Shown in pieces: positions 39,101 to 49,993 of a stretch of 64,000 nt of DNA (position 1 is its first letter; each line of letters opens with the position of its first letter). The stretch is from the NCBI GenBank assembly GCA_023974075.1, contig CM043807.1, positions 7,858,676 to 7,922,675 on the forward strand, given 5' to 3'. The translations under genes and the position numbers were made by a program. The notes under the pieces were generated by a model that had not been told where the DNA came from, made no database searches, and saw only the letters and a list, made by a program, of their open reading frames with translations. This stretch comes from Chaenocephalus aceratus. Lineage: Eukaryota > Chordata > Actinopteri > Perciformes > Channichthyidae.

Positions 39101-40940
39101 CCATCGCAGATGACCCGACTTTCCGACACCCGTGGCTGATATTCCGACAACCGCGGCTGCGATTTACGACTTTGTTGTTATCTATCTCCGTGTTTTGGAT
39201 TATATAAGCCTGATGTTTTTTGCTGCTCCGTTGAGCAACATACCCCATGTGTGTGAGTTAACCCTTATCCTTTGTATGTGATTTAACTCTGTTCCTTCTT
39301 GCAAGAAGCTGATTATTGATTCTCAACCTGGTGTGAGTGATATTTTCCTAACAGATGCGAATGAAGTCATATTAGGAGGAAATTGCTAAAGGATGAAGGA
39401 ATGAACTCACCGCTACTCGCCACCTCTTCTATGGGCAGGCCCATCTCATAAGCCATGAAGCCCAGCACGGAGAACACGGCAAAACCAGCAAAGATACTGG
39501 TGGCACTGTTCAGCAGACACAATGCCAAGCAGTCCCTGCAACACAACAGATGTGTGAGAAGTACTGAGATCACAATGTAACTCAAGTAAAAGTACTCATT
39601 TTCCAGTATGGCCCTTATCAGATTACATATTAAATGTTTATATATAATATTAATAATAATATACGTAGTATTAATGCATTAATGTCAATGTTGCACTTGG
39701 TAAAGGCGGGGATTATTTAAATTACTTGATATACTGCTGGGTATTTAATGGTTGATTTTTATTCTGTATTATAAATCCCAAAAACTACATTTGTATAAAA
39801 AATAAATAATGTAGTGGCTAAAAAGTAAAAAAGTAGTAAAGTAAAAGTATAAATTAGCATAACATTGAAACACTCAAGTACAAGTACCTACAAATTGTAC
39901 TAAGGTACAGTACTTGAGTGAATGCACTTACACCACTGCAGACCAAGAAGAAAAAACTGCACTGTCAAAGAGGAGGAGAAACCCCTTCTCGGTTAGGAGA
40001 CCCCCGGTTTAGGGCAGCATTAGGACCCACAATCCCTAACCCCCTTTTGAATCTTAATTATGTCAATTTTAATAATCCAAAAAACTGAGCATAGCCAGAG
40101 TCAAACACAAATATCACAGCTGTGATATAACAATAGCAGCAAAGCACACGTCATAGTTTAGCACCAATCAAGGCCAAATCAACCACAGTTGCCAAGAAAC
40201 TACAGCTTATCTTATCCATGGTTTCTACTTCCCACGACATTGGGAATTCAAATGATCAACTGCTGTCAGCCTTTTCCAAGGAAGGGTGTTCTTACCTTAC
40301 TCTACTAAGCAGACCTTCAGAGACCACCAGAGAGACCAGGAATTGGGTCGAGATGTACAAAGTACAAACCGGTTTTATTGGGTTTTTACAAAAATAAAGG
40401 ATTACCAGATCCAAAAAATTAAATGCAAAGTTTAAGTCAGGCACAAGGTCCAAAGCTCAAACAGCCTAAAGCTCCAAAAACTGTCCTAAGAAGCCCCCAA
40501 AAAACGTCCGTTTCTCTTCACACATCATCTTTTATAACCGTTTCCGTCTTTGAGTAAGAGGGAGGTTGCATAGTTTCAGCTTTTACTAATGAACAATTAC
40601 AAATCTAAAATCTAAATTAAACAAAAGAAGATTAAACAATATATATGAAAGCAGAATACATTGACAATGTCATATGGAATTAAACTTATTTTAACTCAAT
40701 ATGAAAATATGGAAACTCAATTCAACAAAACATTTTAACAGTGATATAAACGTATACAAAATTGTAAGTATTATCACTAAGTTCTGATGCTTCCAGACGT
40801 TAGAGCTCAAATCATAATGGAAGTACACAGTGCACTCTCTTCCTGTGCACAATGTACTTTTGAAGTTGTAACTGTCCTCAATGTGTCAAAAACCACAAGG
40901 CCTTCATTCCCAATGTAACAACAGTCAGTGTGAGGATGTG

Positions 40941-41006
<66 letters not shown>

Positions 41007-44000
41007 ATGCTGACCTGTAGCAGTTGTTGTTGTATTTGTTGTAGCTCCCCAGAGAGGTGAGGACTCCCTGACACACGGCGTAGGAGAAGAACACCTGAGT
41101 CCCTGCATCCAGCCACACCTACAGAGGAAGAGATTTAGGAGACAACTCAGACGGACCTGGGATGTTGTTAAAATAACCTGACACATAGCTCACCATAAAC
41201 TACTTTCCTAACAAGATAAAAATTGACCTTTATTAATCCCTGTAGGGAAATGCAGGTGTCATAGCAGCAACAGAAAGGAACACAGATATGGAATATACAC
41301 AGGCATAATAAGATTAAAAGTAAAAAAAAATAAGAATAAACACAATCCTCTGCGGATCTAAGGTCCGGTAGAGGGGGATGGGGCAGAGTCGCTTATCCAG
41401 GCGGGGGAGTGCATCTGACGAAGAGATAGGTTGTTGTGCTCTCTATCTCTGCTTCTTATCCTACATGTTCACCCTGGACTAGAGGGGAAGCGTTCTTGGA
41501 CGCCTTTTCAGCTGTTTCTTACTATATTCTTCCTACCCCGTTTACCTTGAACTATTCTAGGAGTGTGTTGATGTTGACTCGTTGGGCCTTTCCTCCTGTA
41601 CTTGTTTGTTCCCCCGTTCTTTCCTTTAACTGAATCTAGGAGAGGGCATTTAGGCCTCTCTACTTCCTTCTTTTGATTAGTTTAGTTTTTCACCCCCTTT
41701 CCCTTGAACTAATGTATACAGGAGAGTGCATTTACGTAGTCACGTTGTGCCTCTCGGCGTATACTTTGACTGTCTGTCTCTTTGGAGAGTGCTAGTACGT
41801 TGGATACGTTGGGCCTTTTCACTGTTGTCCCTCTTCACTAGTATCCCATGTCCCCTCTTTATAATTTGGGTCTTCATAATTTCCACCCTATTTTAAGGGG
41901 AAGCATGATGGTGCCTTTTCATTTCAATTTCTGGCTTTGTGTTTCTTCACCTCTTACTCGTTTAATATTTAGGAGAGTGCATTTACGTAGTCACGTTGTG
42001 CCTCTCTTCCTCTGTTTCTGCCTGTTCTTTTCATACCCTTGTTTCTCTGAGAAGAGAAGAAATACTATTCTAAAAAGGAGCTGACACATGGTGTCTCTTC
42101 ACTTGTACACTTGAGGGGTCAGAGTTCATACGGTGAGGGATTCCATGAGCGGTATGCGCCGGCCTGTGCCTTTACCTTGGAGTTCTAATAGAACTGCTCG
42201 GGTCTTGATAGATTGAGTGGGGAAGTTCATGAGATCTTTCTAGAGGGTTATCAAGAATAACTTTAATCCAATGACCTTTTCCCTCTCTGTCTGTGTCTGT
42301 GTATTCTCTTGTTCCGATTAACCCAGCCAAATCTGTTTTCTTGTTTTGTATCTATATCTACGCCGGGATCCGGAGTCGAGGCTGATCCTCTTGCTGTAGT
42401 CCTATGTCTTGGATCCTCTATCCTGAGTTCTGGATTAAGTCGTGGACTTCGGGTCGTGGCTGAACCTGTCTCTGCGGTCCTGCCTTGGGTCTCGCCATGT
42501 TGCTTCCCTGATGGCTTCCACAGGATTGTTGACATCCTCGTGGATTCGTCTTCTTATTACAGACACATGCATTTCCTAACATTCGGTCTATATGCTGTAA
42601 AATGTATTATCTCTTGGATTTACACACGGCATCTATTGCACGTCTGTCCGTGCTGGGAGAGGGATCCCTCCTCTGTTGCTCTCCCTGAGGTTTCTCCCAT
42701 GTTCCCCTTAAACTGTGGGTGTTCTCTGGAAGTTTTTCCTTGTACGATGTGAGGGTCTAAGGATAGAGGGTGTCGTTTTTCTCATACTGATATTCTGAAC
42801 AATCTGTGCTGTTGTTTTTGCTGTAAAGTGTCTCTACTGTAGGCTATTTTTATTATATGTACAGCACTTTGGCTCGACCAAAAATCGTTTATAAATGTGC
42901 TATATAAATACGATTTGATTTGATTTGATGTATTAACAGTATGGATAAAAATAGAAGGGTTCTGCGACATCCTTTTTTTGTTACTGCATTCACACGTTGC
43001 AGCATGTTTGTGTCCGTTTAGGTGTGGGCGGTTGTTGACATGAATGTCTTTCAGCTGCACTCATTCTGACAGCATATGGTTAACATTAGAGGCACAACAC
43101 TGCTGTGTACCTGGCCTTGTGAAAGATAGCGCTGGCACGGCTCCAAACATTCACCAGGCCCTTACTCAGGCCCCATGGTGGTCCTGACTTATTCCAGCCT
43201 CGGGTCAGAAGTGGATGCTTCAGCCTGTGGCAAAGGATCTTCACTTGTGACTGGACAAAGAAGACAGTGTTGTGGCTTTGAAAGCATGTGCTTTATTTCA
43301 AAATCCTTTTGCTCTGGATTTACGCACACACATAATAGAAACATAAAAGGAGCCCAGATGTAGGACAGGACTCTGTTACAATTTCCTCTGTGGTGCAGGC
43401 ACAATTCCATGAAAGGCAGCTGAAGGGAGACTCATTAGAAACACATGTTTTTTAGGAGTCTGGCACTGCTTAGCTCTGCTTTTTGACCCAAAAGTGAAAA
43501 TGCTCACGGTTTCTACTTATGCTTTCTTCCACAATTACAAGCTGAGATACCCACAATTGTTGAGAGGTCTAGGAGAAGATGTTCTTACAGCAGCAGCCAC
43601 AGCCTCTTGCAGGAAGATGGTGTGCATGTTGCCCAGAGATCCACATACCAGCAGAAGAAAAGGAAGTGAGGGGGGGGGTTGTCTGAGGCTCTGGTGACCC
43701 TATGGTGATTAACTTTGAGCCCTGAGGTCTTGCTGTGAAGTGTCAAAGAGGAGTCTGTGTGCAGATGTCCGTATACTCCAGAGGAGAGCTTTTTTTTTTA
43801 ACAAACTTCTCACTGAAAATAAATCATAGTTTGCTTTTCTTGTTAAGCCTCTGTCTTGGGAACGGAAACAAGATTCAAGGCAAATAGAAAGGGGGGTGTT
43901 GGAGAGAAACAACAGGACACCATCCATCCTGTTAGAAAACAGTAATCTAAAAGATAGTGACATATTGAGAAATAAAAAGAGAGATGATGCTCTGTTCGGT

Positions 44001-47000
44001 TGTAAAGCCAACCGTGCAATTGTACTAACGCATCGTTCTGCAAGCCTTTACTTCAGTAAATACAGAATGTCTGTAGTGTGCATCGAGTTTGTCATGTATT
44101 ACAAATGATATCTTGATTAATGAGTTCTTACATTTGGATCACTGATCTTGCTGAAGTCTGGGTAGAGGTAATACATCAGTCCCTCCCACGCTCCTGGGAG
44201 TGTCACTCCACGGAAGAAGAGGATCAAGAGCATCAGGTAGGGGAACGTAGCTGTGAAGTACACTACCTGCAAACAAAAGCTAGGTTAGGATGTCATGTGC
44301 AAACTTAAACACTTTAAATTAAGTCTCTATTAAGTGAAACTGTTGTAAAGAATACTAAAGACTCTCAAAATGGAAAGGCTGAACTCATGATTGAGCAAAA
44401 CAAATGGAGGACGGCCAAAATGCTAACACGTCTTACCGAGAATGTTAAAAGAGAAATAAAGTATAGCATACAAATCTGTAGTCCATAGGAAAGCTAGATT
44501 TAATCTGTGTGATCAAGTATGTTAAATATTTGTATAAAATAAATATGAATAAATATGAGCACTGCTTCCTGGGAATCTCTGGAGCATAGGTAAACAATCT
44601 TAATGAATTAAAATGAAAACAGTATCAAGAGAGGCAATTACAAAATGCTAATTTGCACATCGAATGGCTATTGCTTCAAACATTGTGGGCATACATTTTG
44701 TTATTCAATTATAAAATAAAATGTGCATACACTAATTATTCAAGATCAATATCAATCACCAAAAAAAGGGAGATACTTATATGTATGCAGCTGAATATCA
44801 GGGACAGTACTGCACATGTATGCTAAAGGGGTACTCGCCTTTCCTGTGGTCTTGATTCCCTTAAAGATGCAAAAGTAAACCATAACCCAGGCAAGGAGGA
44901 GACACAAAGCCAGGTCCCAGTTTAGCTTTCCCAGGGACCCATCATCTGGCAGCCTTAACACACGGTGCCTGGGGGGAGGAGATCCGACACGTAAACACAT
45001 ACAACTACATCCTCTGCAAGTGACATGCAGAATAATCGACGTACGGATGTGGAAGGCAAACAAACACAATTTGTTTCTTCTTCCAAAAGCTGTTTTCCAT
45101 TGGATGTAAACACAACCCGCTACGAATGCTTCATGGAACACATACTTTTTGTGTCTACAGCGGTGAGAATACGTTCAAAAAGAGAGAACATCATCATAAA
45201 TACAGATGTCAAAATCAGCCTTGGTCTATTTTGGAGAGCTTCAGAACAGATTATAAAAATGTCAGTGCAAAAAGAACACATTTTTCTCATCTCGCAGATT
45301 TCCCAATGTCTACCCTCACAACAGATCATAAGATTATCATATGAGCAGCAGCCAACTGTTCTAAATATCTGAAAAGGAAAAAAAAAAGGGATGTTTGTTC
45401 ATCCTCATGTAGAATAAGCACCCCGACAGAAAAAATGGCCTCTTGGTATCTGTGAGGCATTAAGCTCTATTATGAGGTCAGTGTGTTCAAGGACAATGTC
45501 ATCACGTATTTCCTGTTTAAATAAGTGACAGTAAGTGTGTGAATGAGTGTGTTTCTCACATCCAGAACTCCTCCTCCGATGACTTTCCCAATAGGAAAGG
45601 CATGTCATCGATGGTGGCATTTCTAAAAACAACAACAGAGGCAGGTAAGTTGAAATCAAAAAAACTATACTAAGCAATGCTTGCAGTTTTAATTTTCTGA
45701 TCACTTTCACTCACTTTCAACCATCTTCAAGGGGGGTTACCATCATTTTGTTATAATACACATTTGAAAGATGTCATTTCCTTCAGGCAGAGCCAAGCTG
45801 TACAGTCGTTATGCTAGGCTAAGCTAACTGCTGCTGGCTATGCGTTTCATATTTACCCTTTGAGTGGTTTTGAACTTCTCATCTAACTCATTTTTAGTTT
45901 TTTCTATTTGACAGCCCACTTCCAACAACTTTCACACACACAATAATTCATCAGTAATTATTGTGTTTACGTATCACCCTCACACTGTCCAAAGGGAGCA
46001 ATCATAAGTTGTTTATAGTCATTTTAATCACAGAAACAGATGTTAGGACCTCCAGCTCTGAACACATGAAGGCGAGGGTGTGTCAAACTGCTATATCTAT
46101 GAAAGCCAAGAATAATCCCATGTTTTCCAATCATCCTTATCAATACCATCTAAATGATTTCAGCAAGTGTCTCGGAAACATTTTTGATAGTTCACTCGTG
46201 TACAGCTTGACAATGCAGCTTACGTCCATGATCCAAAGTAGTCTGGTGTGCTGATGTTGTGCAGGAACGACCAGTTGGAGCCAGCTTGGAACAATTCGCG
46301 GTTGGCAAAGCCACTTTGGTGATCGTAACAATTCTCTAAGAAAGTAAAGAAAAAGAAATTAAGGCGAGACGGATGTTGCGTGCCTAAAAATCATAAAAAC
46401 GTGAAGGAGAATGCATGGTGAGCTTCGTCTGAAAGAAAGCAATAAGCACACAAACAATAAAATGCAGACGTGTTTAAACAAGCCAGTGTGTCACAAAGCA
46501 TGGCTCACCAGTGTTCCACCAGTTATTACATGTGGACCAGGGCAAAGGGCTCTTGAAGGAGCTGTACAGGTAGAAGATAGCCCAGGCCAACACCACGATG
46601 TAGTAGATGTTCAGATAGAGCACTATCACTCCGGATGCAATCCCCACCCCTGCAGGACACAGTATATAACATTAAATACATCTGCACAATTGCCACAATT
46701 TATGTATTGCCTATGGTTATTTTTAAGCAACATTGGATGATTGTAATAAATATACTGAGAAAACAAGCTTAAACAAAGCTTGCATTGTTATTAATGGTTG
46801 ACCACTCATTGACCTCCTTGTTTCCGTTAAGAAACATTGAAAGTATTACATGGAAAACATGCTTTTTGTCTTGTGTTTACCCTGGAACATGGGGCTTATC
46901 TTCCTCCAGGCGGTCACCCCACTCTCACTGGTGTACTGGCCCAAAGCAGTCTCCAGGAAAAACAAAGGAATGCCACAGAAGAAGAGGAACACAAAGTAAG

Positions 47001-47774
47001 GGATGAAGAAGACGCCTGCAAATATATAGATGAATAGATGAAGAAGAGTCGTATTTGATGTAAGGATCCACAAATATTGGCATGCTGCACACACATATAA
47101 ACACATGTGGGATGAAAGGGCCGATTCTTAATTAAATACATATTTGCTGGATTTACACGATCTTCCATTCTACTTGGAAAATGACCCCTCTACAGAATCA
47201 TGAACCAAAACCAAAGTAAGCAATTGTTTTCGGATTCATAAGTATCCGTCCCAAAGAGGGGAAATGTACATTGTTACAGCAAAAGTGAAATTAAGACGCA
47301 TGCATAAAATATTAAAGATAAAAATACAATTAACAAAAACACACATGCAGGGACAAAACAACGTAATAGTAACAGTATTTAAACTGATAGAGTGTAGCTA
47401 GTATAAAGATAAGTATAAATGGGATATTTGAAATGTGTTTTGATTTTGAGGACAACAATGGAAATGAAATTAAAGTGTGTTGGTTTTCCTGGTTTTCATG
47501 TGGACACACAAACACATCATCAGGCACCCACATCTGTAAATCCACCTCAGCATCTGGCCCATACATCCAAACCAGGTTCCTCACCTCCTCCATTTTTGTA
47601 GCACAAATAGGGGAAACGCCAAACATTCCCGAGGCCAATGATTTCTCCAGCCATGGAGAGCAGAAACTCCGTCTTGTTGGCCCATTTCTCCCTGGGCTCA
47701 CCCTCTTCCACGGGAGCGCCTTTTTCTGGCCCCGACACTGGAGCAGGGGAACCTCTGGCTATTTTCTCAGTCAT
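30137..47774 (-). CDS. slc6a12-like: Betaine/GABA transporter-like SLC6 carrier (BGT1-like), complete
   Basis: Na+/Cl--coupled plasma-membrane carrier, 636 aa, 12 predicted membrane helices. Fifteen coding exons: 47585-47774, 46881-47015, 46509-46649, 46224-46335, 45560-45622, 44839-44968, 44132-44266, 41015-41118, 39411-39535, 37761-37873, 37546-37683, 36864-36966, 30998-31098, 30432-30578, 30137-30310. All junctions are GT-AG except the donor after exon 6 (GC). TM1 has [12 protein letters not shown] (Glu44), the GAT2/GAT3/BGT1 form. TM6 reads [18 protein letters not shown]; Gln319 is a BGT1 marker where GATs have Leu. Residues near TM9 ([16 protein letters not shown]) also resemble BGT1. 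The Na2-site LGLDSQ is kept (Asp414, Ser415). Odd: EL2 has three sequons (NWS, NIS, NAT) and EEEFWMHRVL where relatives have SPV(M/I)EFWE; EL6 is about five residues short. GAT2-like or slc6a22-like are alternatives. Confidence 0.92.
31099..32594. other. Intron with four copies of a CTATTTRCA motif
   Basis: Within 31533-31685 the phrase 'tgctatttgcacccgggt' or 'ggctatttacagccgggt' recurs at 31533, 31568, 31603 and 31668, with variable spacing. The rest of the stretch shows nothing recognisable. Confidence 0.5.
32598..32718 (+). mobile_element. C-terminal scrap of a LINE polymerase
   Basis: Plus-strand frame reads HKLFTP, then after a one-base slip in a C run [20 protein letters not shown] and a stop at 32716, the common C-terminal signature of fish non-LTR polymerases (S/G R-R-Y-R-S-I-R-T-K-T-x-R). 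It lies directly before the DIRS-type element. Confidence 0.55.
32737..33805 (+). pseudogene. Gag-like protein of the DIRS/Ngaro element
   Basis: Open frame of 356 codons. After a low-complexity N-terminus it has a conserved-looking block ([20 protein letters not shown] then [14 protein letters not shown]) and a zinc knuckle [14 protein letters not shown] (CX2CX4HX4C). A second cysteine-rich motif (VCNNFNAA, then [15 protein letters not shown] in another frame near 33655) shows a stop and a frameshift. The role in relatives is nucleic-acid binding and particle formation, by analogy with Gag. Confidence 0.75.
33820..34890 (+). pseudogene. DIRS/Ngaro reverse transcriptase, frameshifted
   Basis: N-terminal piece (frame of 33964-34130) reads [20 protein letters not shown], then [20 protein letters not shown] and [18 protein letters not shown]. 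After a frameshift at about 34130 it goes on with [55 protein letters not shown] and the catalytic [10 protein letters not shown] box, where LDDF in place of YxDD is characteristic of DIRS-like enzymes, then EFLGITL. Coding similarity fades after about 34640. Confidence 0.85.
34913..35802 (+). mobile_element. L2-derived non-autonomous element, copy inside the DIRS element
   Basis: Head 'gcgggagagtgcatctgacg' and 'aggttgttgtgctccctatc', middle 'gaactgctcgggtcttgata', and an L2-like 3' UTR ('cgccgggatccggagtcgag', 'cttgtacgatgtgagggtct') ending in 'aaaacttgatttgattt'. It is homologous over its length to 41347-42930 and to 56424-57240 (reversed). A 'gtctaaggacagag' unit is tandemly triplicated near 35610-35650. 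Confidence 0.82.
35806..36070 (+). pseudogene. Tyrosine recombinase C-terminal fragment
   Basis: Reads [14 protein letters not shown], then [37 protein letters not shown] and a stop. The H-x-x-R pair (HSFR), the later His/Trp-position GRWSS and the Tyr nucleophile region (YHTYIR) match the C-terminal catalytic box of Ngaro/DIRS recombinases. The N-terminal half, with the first catalytic Arg, is absent. Confidence 0.87.
36321..36863. other. Intron, nothing recognised
   Basis: No repeat or frame recognised between the DIRS element and exon 12 of the BGT1-like gene. Confidence 0.45.
38430..38755. repeat. Dispersed 'aagtaaaagtac' repeat, copy A
   Basis: Shares 'attaaagtgttatcaaagct', 'tttgtatactgcagggtagc' and 'gtgaatttactccaggtgga' with 54845-55325, and ends '...gttagttacaccactg'. 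A common teleost non-autonomous element. Lies in intron 9 of the BGT1-like gene. Confidence 0.7.
39555..39940. repeat. Dispersed 'aagtaaaagtac' repeat, copy B
   Basis: Starts 'actcaagtaaaagtactcat', has 'tactgctgggta' inside and ends 'cttgagtgaatgcacttaca' plus 'ccactgcag'. More diverged from copies A, C and D. Lies in intron 8 of the BGT1-like gene, just upstream of exon 9. Confidence 0.6.
39941..40941. other. Intron, nothing firmly recognised
   Basis: 40320-40560 (gaccaggaattgggtcgaga, then 'caaaccggttttattgggtt' and AATAAA-like strings) has the look of a retroelement end, but I cannot name it. Confidence 0.35.
40942..41005. repeat. (TG)n microsatellite next to a splice donor
   Basis: About 31 TG units. 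On the minus strand the donor of exon 8 (CTACAG|GTCAGCATCC) is followed directly by the CA form of the repeat, starting about nine bases into the intron. Confidence 0.97.
41220..41346. repeat. Fragment with 'tttattaatccctgtaggga' tail-like sequence
   Basis: The phrase 'cctttattaatccctgtagg' followed by 'gtgtcatagcagcaacagaa' is found widely at ends of fish non-LTR retrotransposons. It abuts the L2-derived element that follows. Confidence 0.5.
41347..42930 (+). mobile_element. L2-derived non-autonomous element with expanded head
   Basis: Same head as 34913-35802 ('ggggagtgcatctgacgaag', 'aggttgttgtgctctctatc') and the same tail ('cgccgggatccggagtcgag' to 'tacgatttgatttgatttga'). Between them are about 700 extra bases made of loosely repeated modules with 'ggagagtgcatttacgtagt' and 'cacgttgtgcctctc' (41720 and 41970) and related strings (41640, 41785), like tandem promoter monomers of a LINE 5' UTR. 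No ORF. Confidence 0.8.
42931..44131. other. Intron 7 of the BGT1-like gene, nothing recognised
   Basis: No repeat ends or coding frames recognised beyond the L2-derived element at its left end. Confidence 0.4.
44267..46880. other. Introns 2-6 of the BGT1-like gene apart from exons
   Basis: The introns between exons 2 and 7 hold no recognisable mobile element. The intron starting at 44838 on the minus strand uses a GC donor (GGAAAG|GCGAGT). Confidence 0.5.
47245..47420. repeat. Dispersed repeat fragment, partner of 1540-1735
   Basis: 'aaagaggggaaatgtacatt', 'gttacagcaaaagtgaa' and 'acacatgcaggga' match the 1540-1735 copy in the same order. Confidence 0.55.
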
Positions 47775-48190
47775 GGTCTCTCAGTCTATTGTATGCATAA
47801 TAAACACAAGTGAAATGCAACCATGTCTGTGAGGTTCTCTTCAGCTCTTGTGCATGGGAACAAGATAAAAGGCACTTTATTCATAGTTTTATTAAATTGT
47901 CCTTCTTTGTTTGAGTCTATGCCAAAAACATGAAACTCCCAAACGATTTACTGCTAGACCTCTGCTACTTATTGCTACTCTGCTGCTTACTGCTAGACCT
48001 GCTAGACCTCTAAGAAATAACTCACTGAACATCCGTGAAGTTTGCAAAAAACAACCATGACAACATAATTAAACATGTTTAGCTTATTGGGAAATAATTA
48101 AATGTGTAACTCACCAGTGAGCTGCAGCGAGCGCTTCAATACAACCTGACCGAGAACATTAAGAAAAAGCTTTCTTCTGAAAAAGGGCGT
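47775..48190 (-). other. Leader of the BGT1-like gene: short UTR, intron, first non-coding exon
   Basis: An acceptor (CATACAATAG) on the minus strand puts the coding exon's leader at 47775-47785. A donor (CTCACTG|GTGAGTTAC) ends a probable non-coding first exon whose 3' edge is 48115; its start is probably near 48190, just before the CA repeat. Inferred from splice signals. Confidence 0.5.
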
Positions 48191-48211
48191 GTCCTGGGCT
48201 GTACCCCCTCG

Positions 48212-48284
48212 CGCGCGCACGCACACACACACACACACACACAGCACACACACACACACACACACGTGCACACACACACACACA

Positions 48285-48345
<61 letters not shown>
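48212..48345. repeat. Interrupted (CA)n microsatellite near the BGT1-like leader exon
   Basis: A CG-rich start (gcgcgcgcac) followed by CA runs broken by 'cagc' and two 'cgtg' or 'cgta' interruptions. It lies immediately 5' of the probable first exon of the BGT1-like gene. Confidence 0.96.
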
Positions 48346-48346
<1 letters not shown>

Positions 48347-48474
48347 AACACGTTCTCACTCCCATCCCGTCACATATTGACGGACGGTCAGGGCCCCTCC
48401 CCGTCGCTATATTACGTACAGGGTACCCCTTGACCGTCAGGCTTCTACGGGCAGGGCGTCCCATAGACCTTCAT

Positions 48475-48864
48475 AATGCCTATTTTAAGGTTCATTTGGC
48501 CATTACAATGCGTTTTGATGTCATTGTATGCGAGTAATGAGTTTTTATTTCTGAATGTACATGATGTTTAGTTTGCTAGTTATGACGAAGATTACTTCAT
48601 GAATGTGTACACATTCATGGTTGCTAAGGTGGTTGCTATGGACGCTGCAACAGCTCCCAGACCACGTGATCAACAACAATGGCCAACCTTCGTGTTATTC
48701 TCGGTGGAAAATGCCTATTTTAAGGTTCATTTGGCCATTAAAATGCGTTTTGATGTCATTTTATGCGCGTAATGAGTTTTTATTTCTGATTATTTGTGCA
48801 GTACATGTACATGATGTTTAGTTTGCTAGTTATGACGAAGATTACTTCATGAATGTGTACACAT
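48475..48864. repeat. Two direct repeats of about 140-155 bp, 235 bp apart
   Basis: 48475-48614 and 48710-48864 share 'aatgcctattttaaggttca', 'tttggccatta', 'tgatgtttagtttgctagtt' and 'gaagattacttcatgaatgt'. The second has a small insertion (gattatttgtgcagtac). The spacer has a local GGACGGTCA-type inverted motif upstream. It looks like part of a teleost repeat. Confidence 0.8.
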
Positions 48865-49993
48865 GGTGCTAACGTTTTTTTGGTGGAAATGTGTTTTTCA
48901 CAGCAAAGTCACCCTCTGTACTTGGATTTATTGGGAGAATCTAAAGGCAAGAACATCCCAAATATTCATTTAGGTCTTTATTTTTAGACCTTTAGTGTTG
49001 CCGTCTGTGAGGAAAATACATGGGGCTCAGAGCCTCGTATTTTTAAAATATTTTTGTCCTTCTAATTTGTTATTCTTTTCAAAATAACACACTGTTATTT
49101 GCTCACCAATAACACACAATTATCCTTGCTTTTATTTATTGGTTTAATTTCATAATCTTGGTCTTTTTTGGCGTTCGTCAGGAACTGAATTTCAAAATAA
49201 AAATAAAGAAGGGTTTTATCTATAATGCCCGCCGAGCAGAGTCAGATTACGCAGACAAATGTCCTCGTAAAGCTCAACATGGGTCTCATAATGGGTCTCA
49301 TAATAAAACTAAATTGTAAATGTCAGACAGGCTGCATTTGTGGGCTGCATTCGGAGGAGTCTTGTCTTTTTTTTGAATTGGGACCGCCTTCGTGACGTAT
49401 GCGGTCTTCGAATGCATCCTCAGGAGGATGCGGCCGCTGAATTGGGACACAGCATCTATTGCTTTATCTCGCCATCACTACCTGACAGGCCAAACTCAGG
49501 GCTTCACTGTACTAGTGTAAAGGGGGAGGAGTTACATCACATTGACGCACTGACGTTTTGTGCGTGACGAACCAGGAAATAAAAGTAAACAACGCATAAG
49601 AACGAAGACGAACATGTTATGTAGCGACAGTAACCCATTCGCATTCGGAGTATGTCATTTTTTGTGATTCATAATGCATGAAGGATCTATATCCCAATAA
49701 GGAAAGGGGCAAGGTTAGAGACAGGCTGCAAACCGGTAAGATACCCATGAAGAGCTAAGAAAAGTCGGGTGCGGCAGTTGCTAATGATAGCTAGCTCGCT
49801 ATGACAATGTACTGTATTTTTTTGAATTTATTTAAAGGATTAAATGCCCTCACGACCATGCATTAAACACATATGCTTGACCTAAGCTTTGTTACACGAA
49901 TATACACCTTGCTGCCCCCATGTCTTCCTCTGTTGTGGTTGCTATTTGCCTGAGGTGTTCGCGTCTCTTCACTTATTCATTTCAGATTTAGCT
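48865..49993. other. Intergenic and leader region upstream of parp11 copy 1
   Basis: 49330-49450 ('gggctgcattcggaggagtc', 'cttcgaatgcatcctcagga') resembles a common fish MITE. A possible leader exon ends at donor AAACCG|GTAAGA (49735). The coding exon's acceptor is TTCATTTCAG, ending at 49985. Confidence 0.45.

Noticed and set aside
30137..47774. Taurine or creatine transporter identity for the second SLC6 gene
   Set aside because: TM1 has GEIIGLGN; taurine and creatine carriers have GGFVGLGN and CVGFAVGLGN there. The TM6 Gln supports BGT1.
48098..48464. Open frames of Cys/Val or Thr/His repeats
   Set aside because: Translations of a CA/TG microsatellite in different frames, not genes. The same applies at 40807-41186 and 60532-60975.
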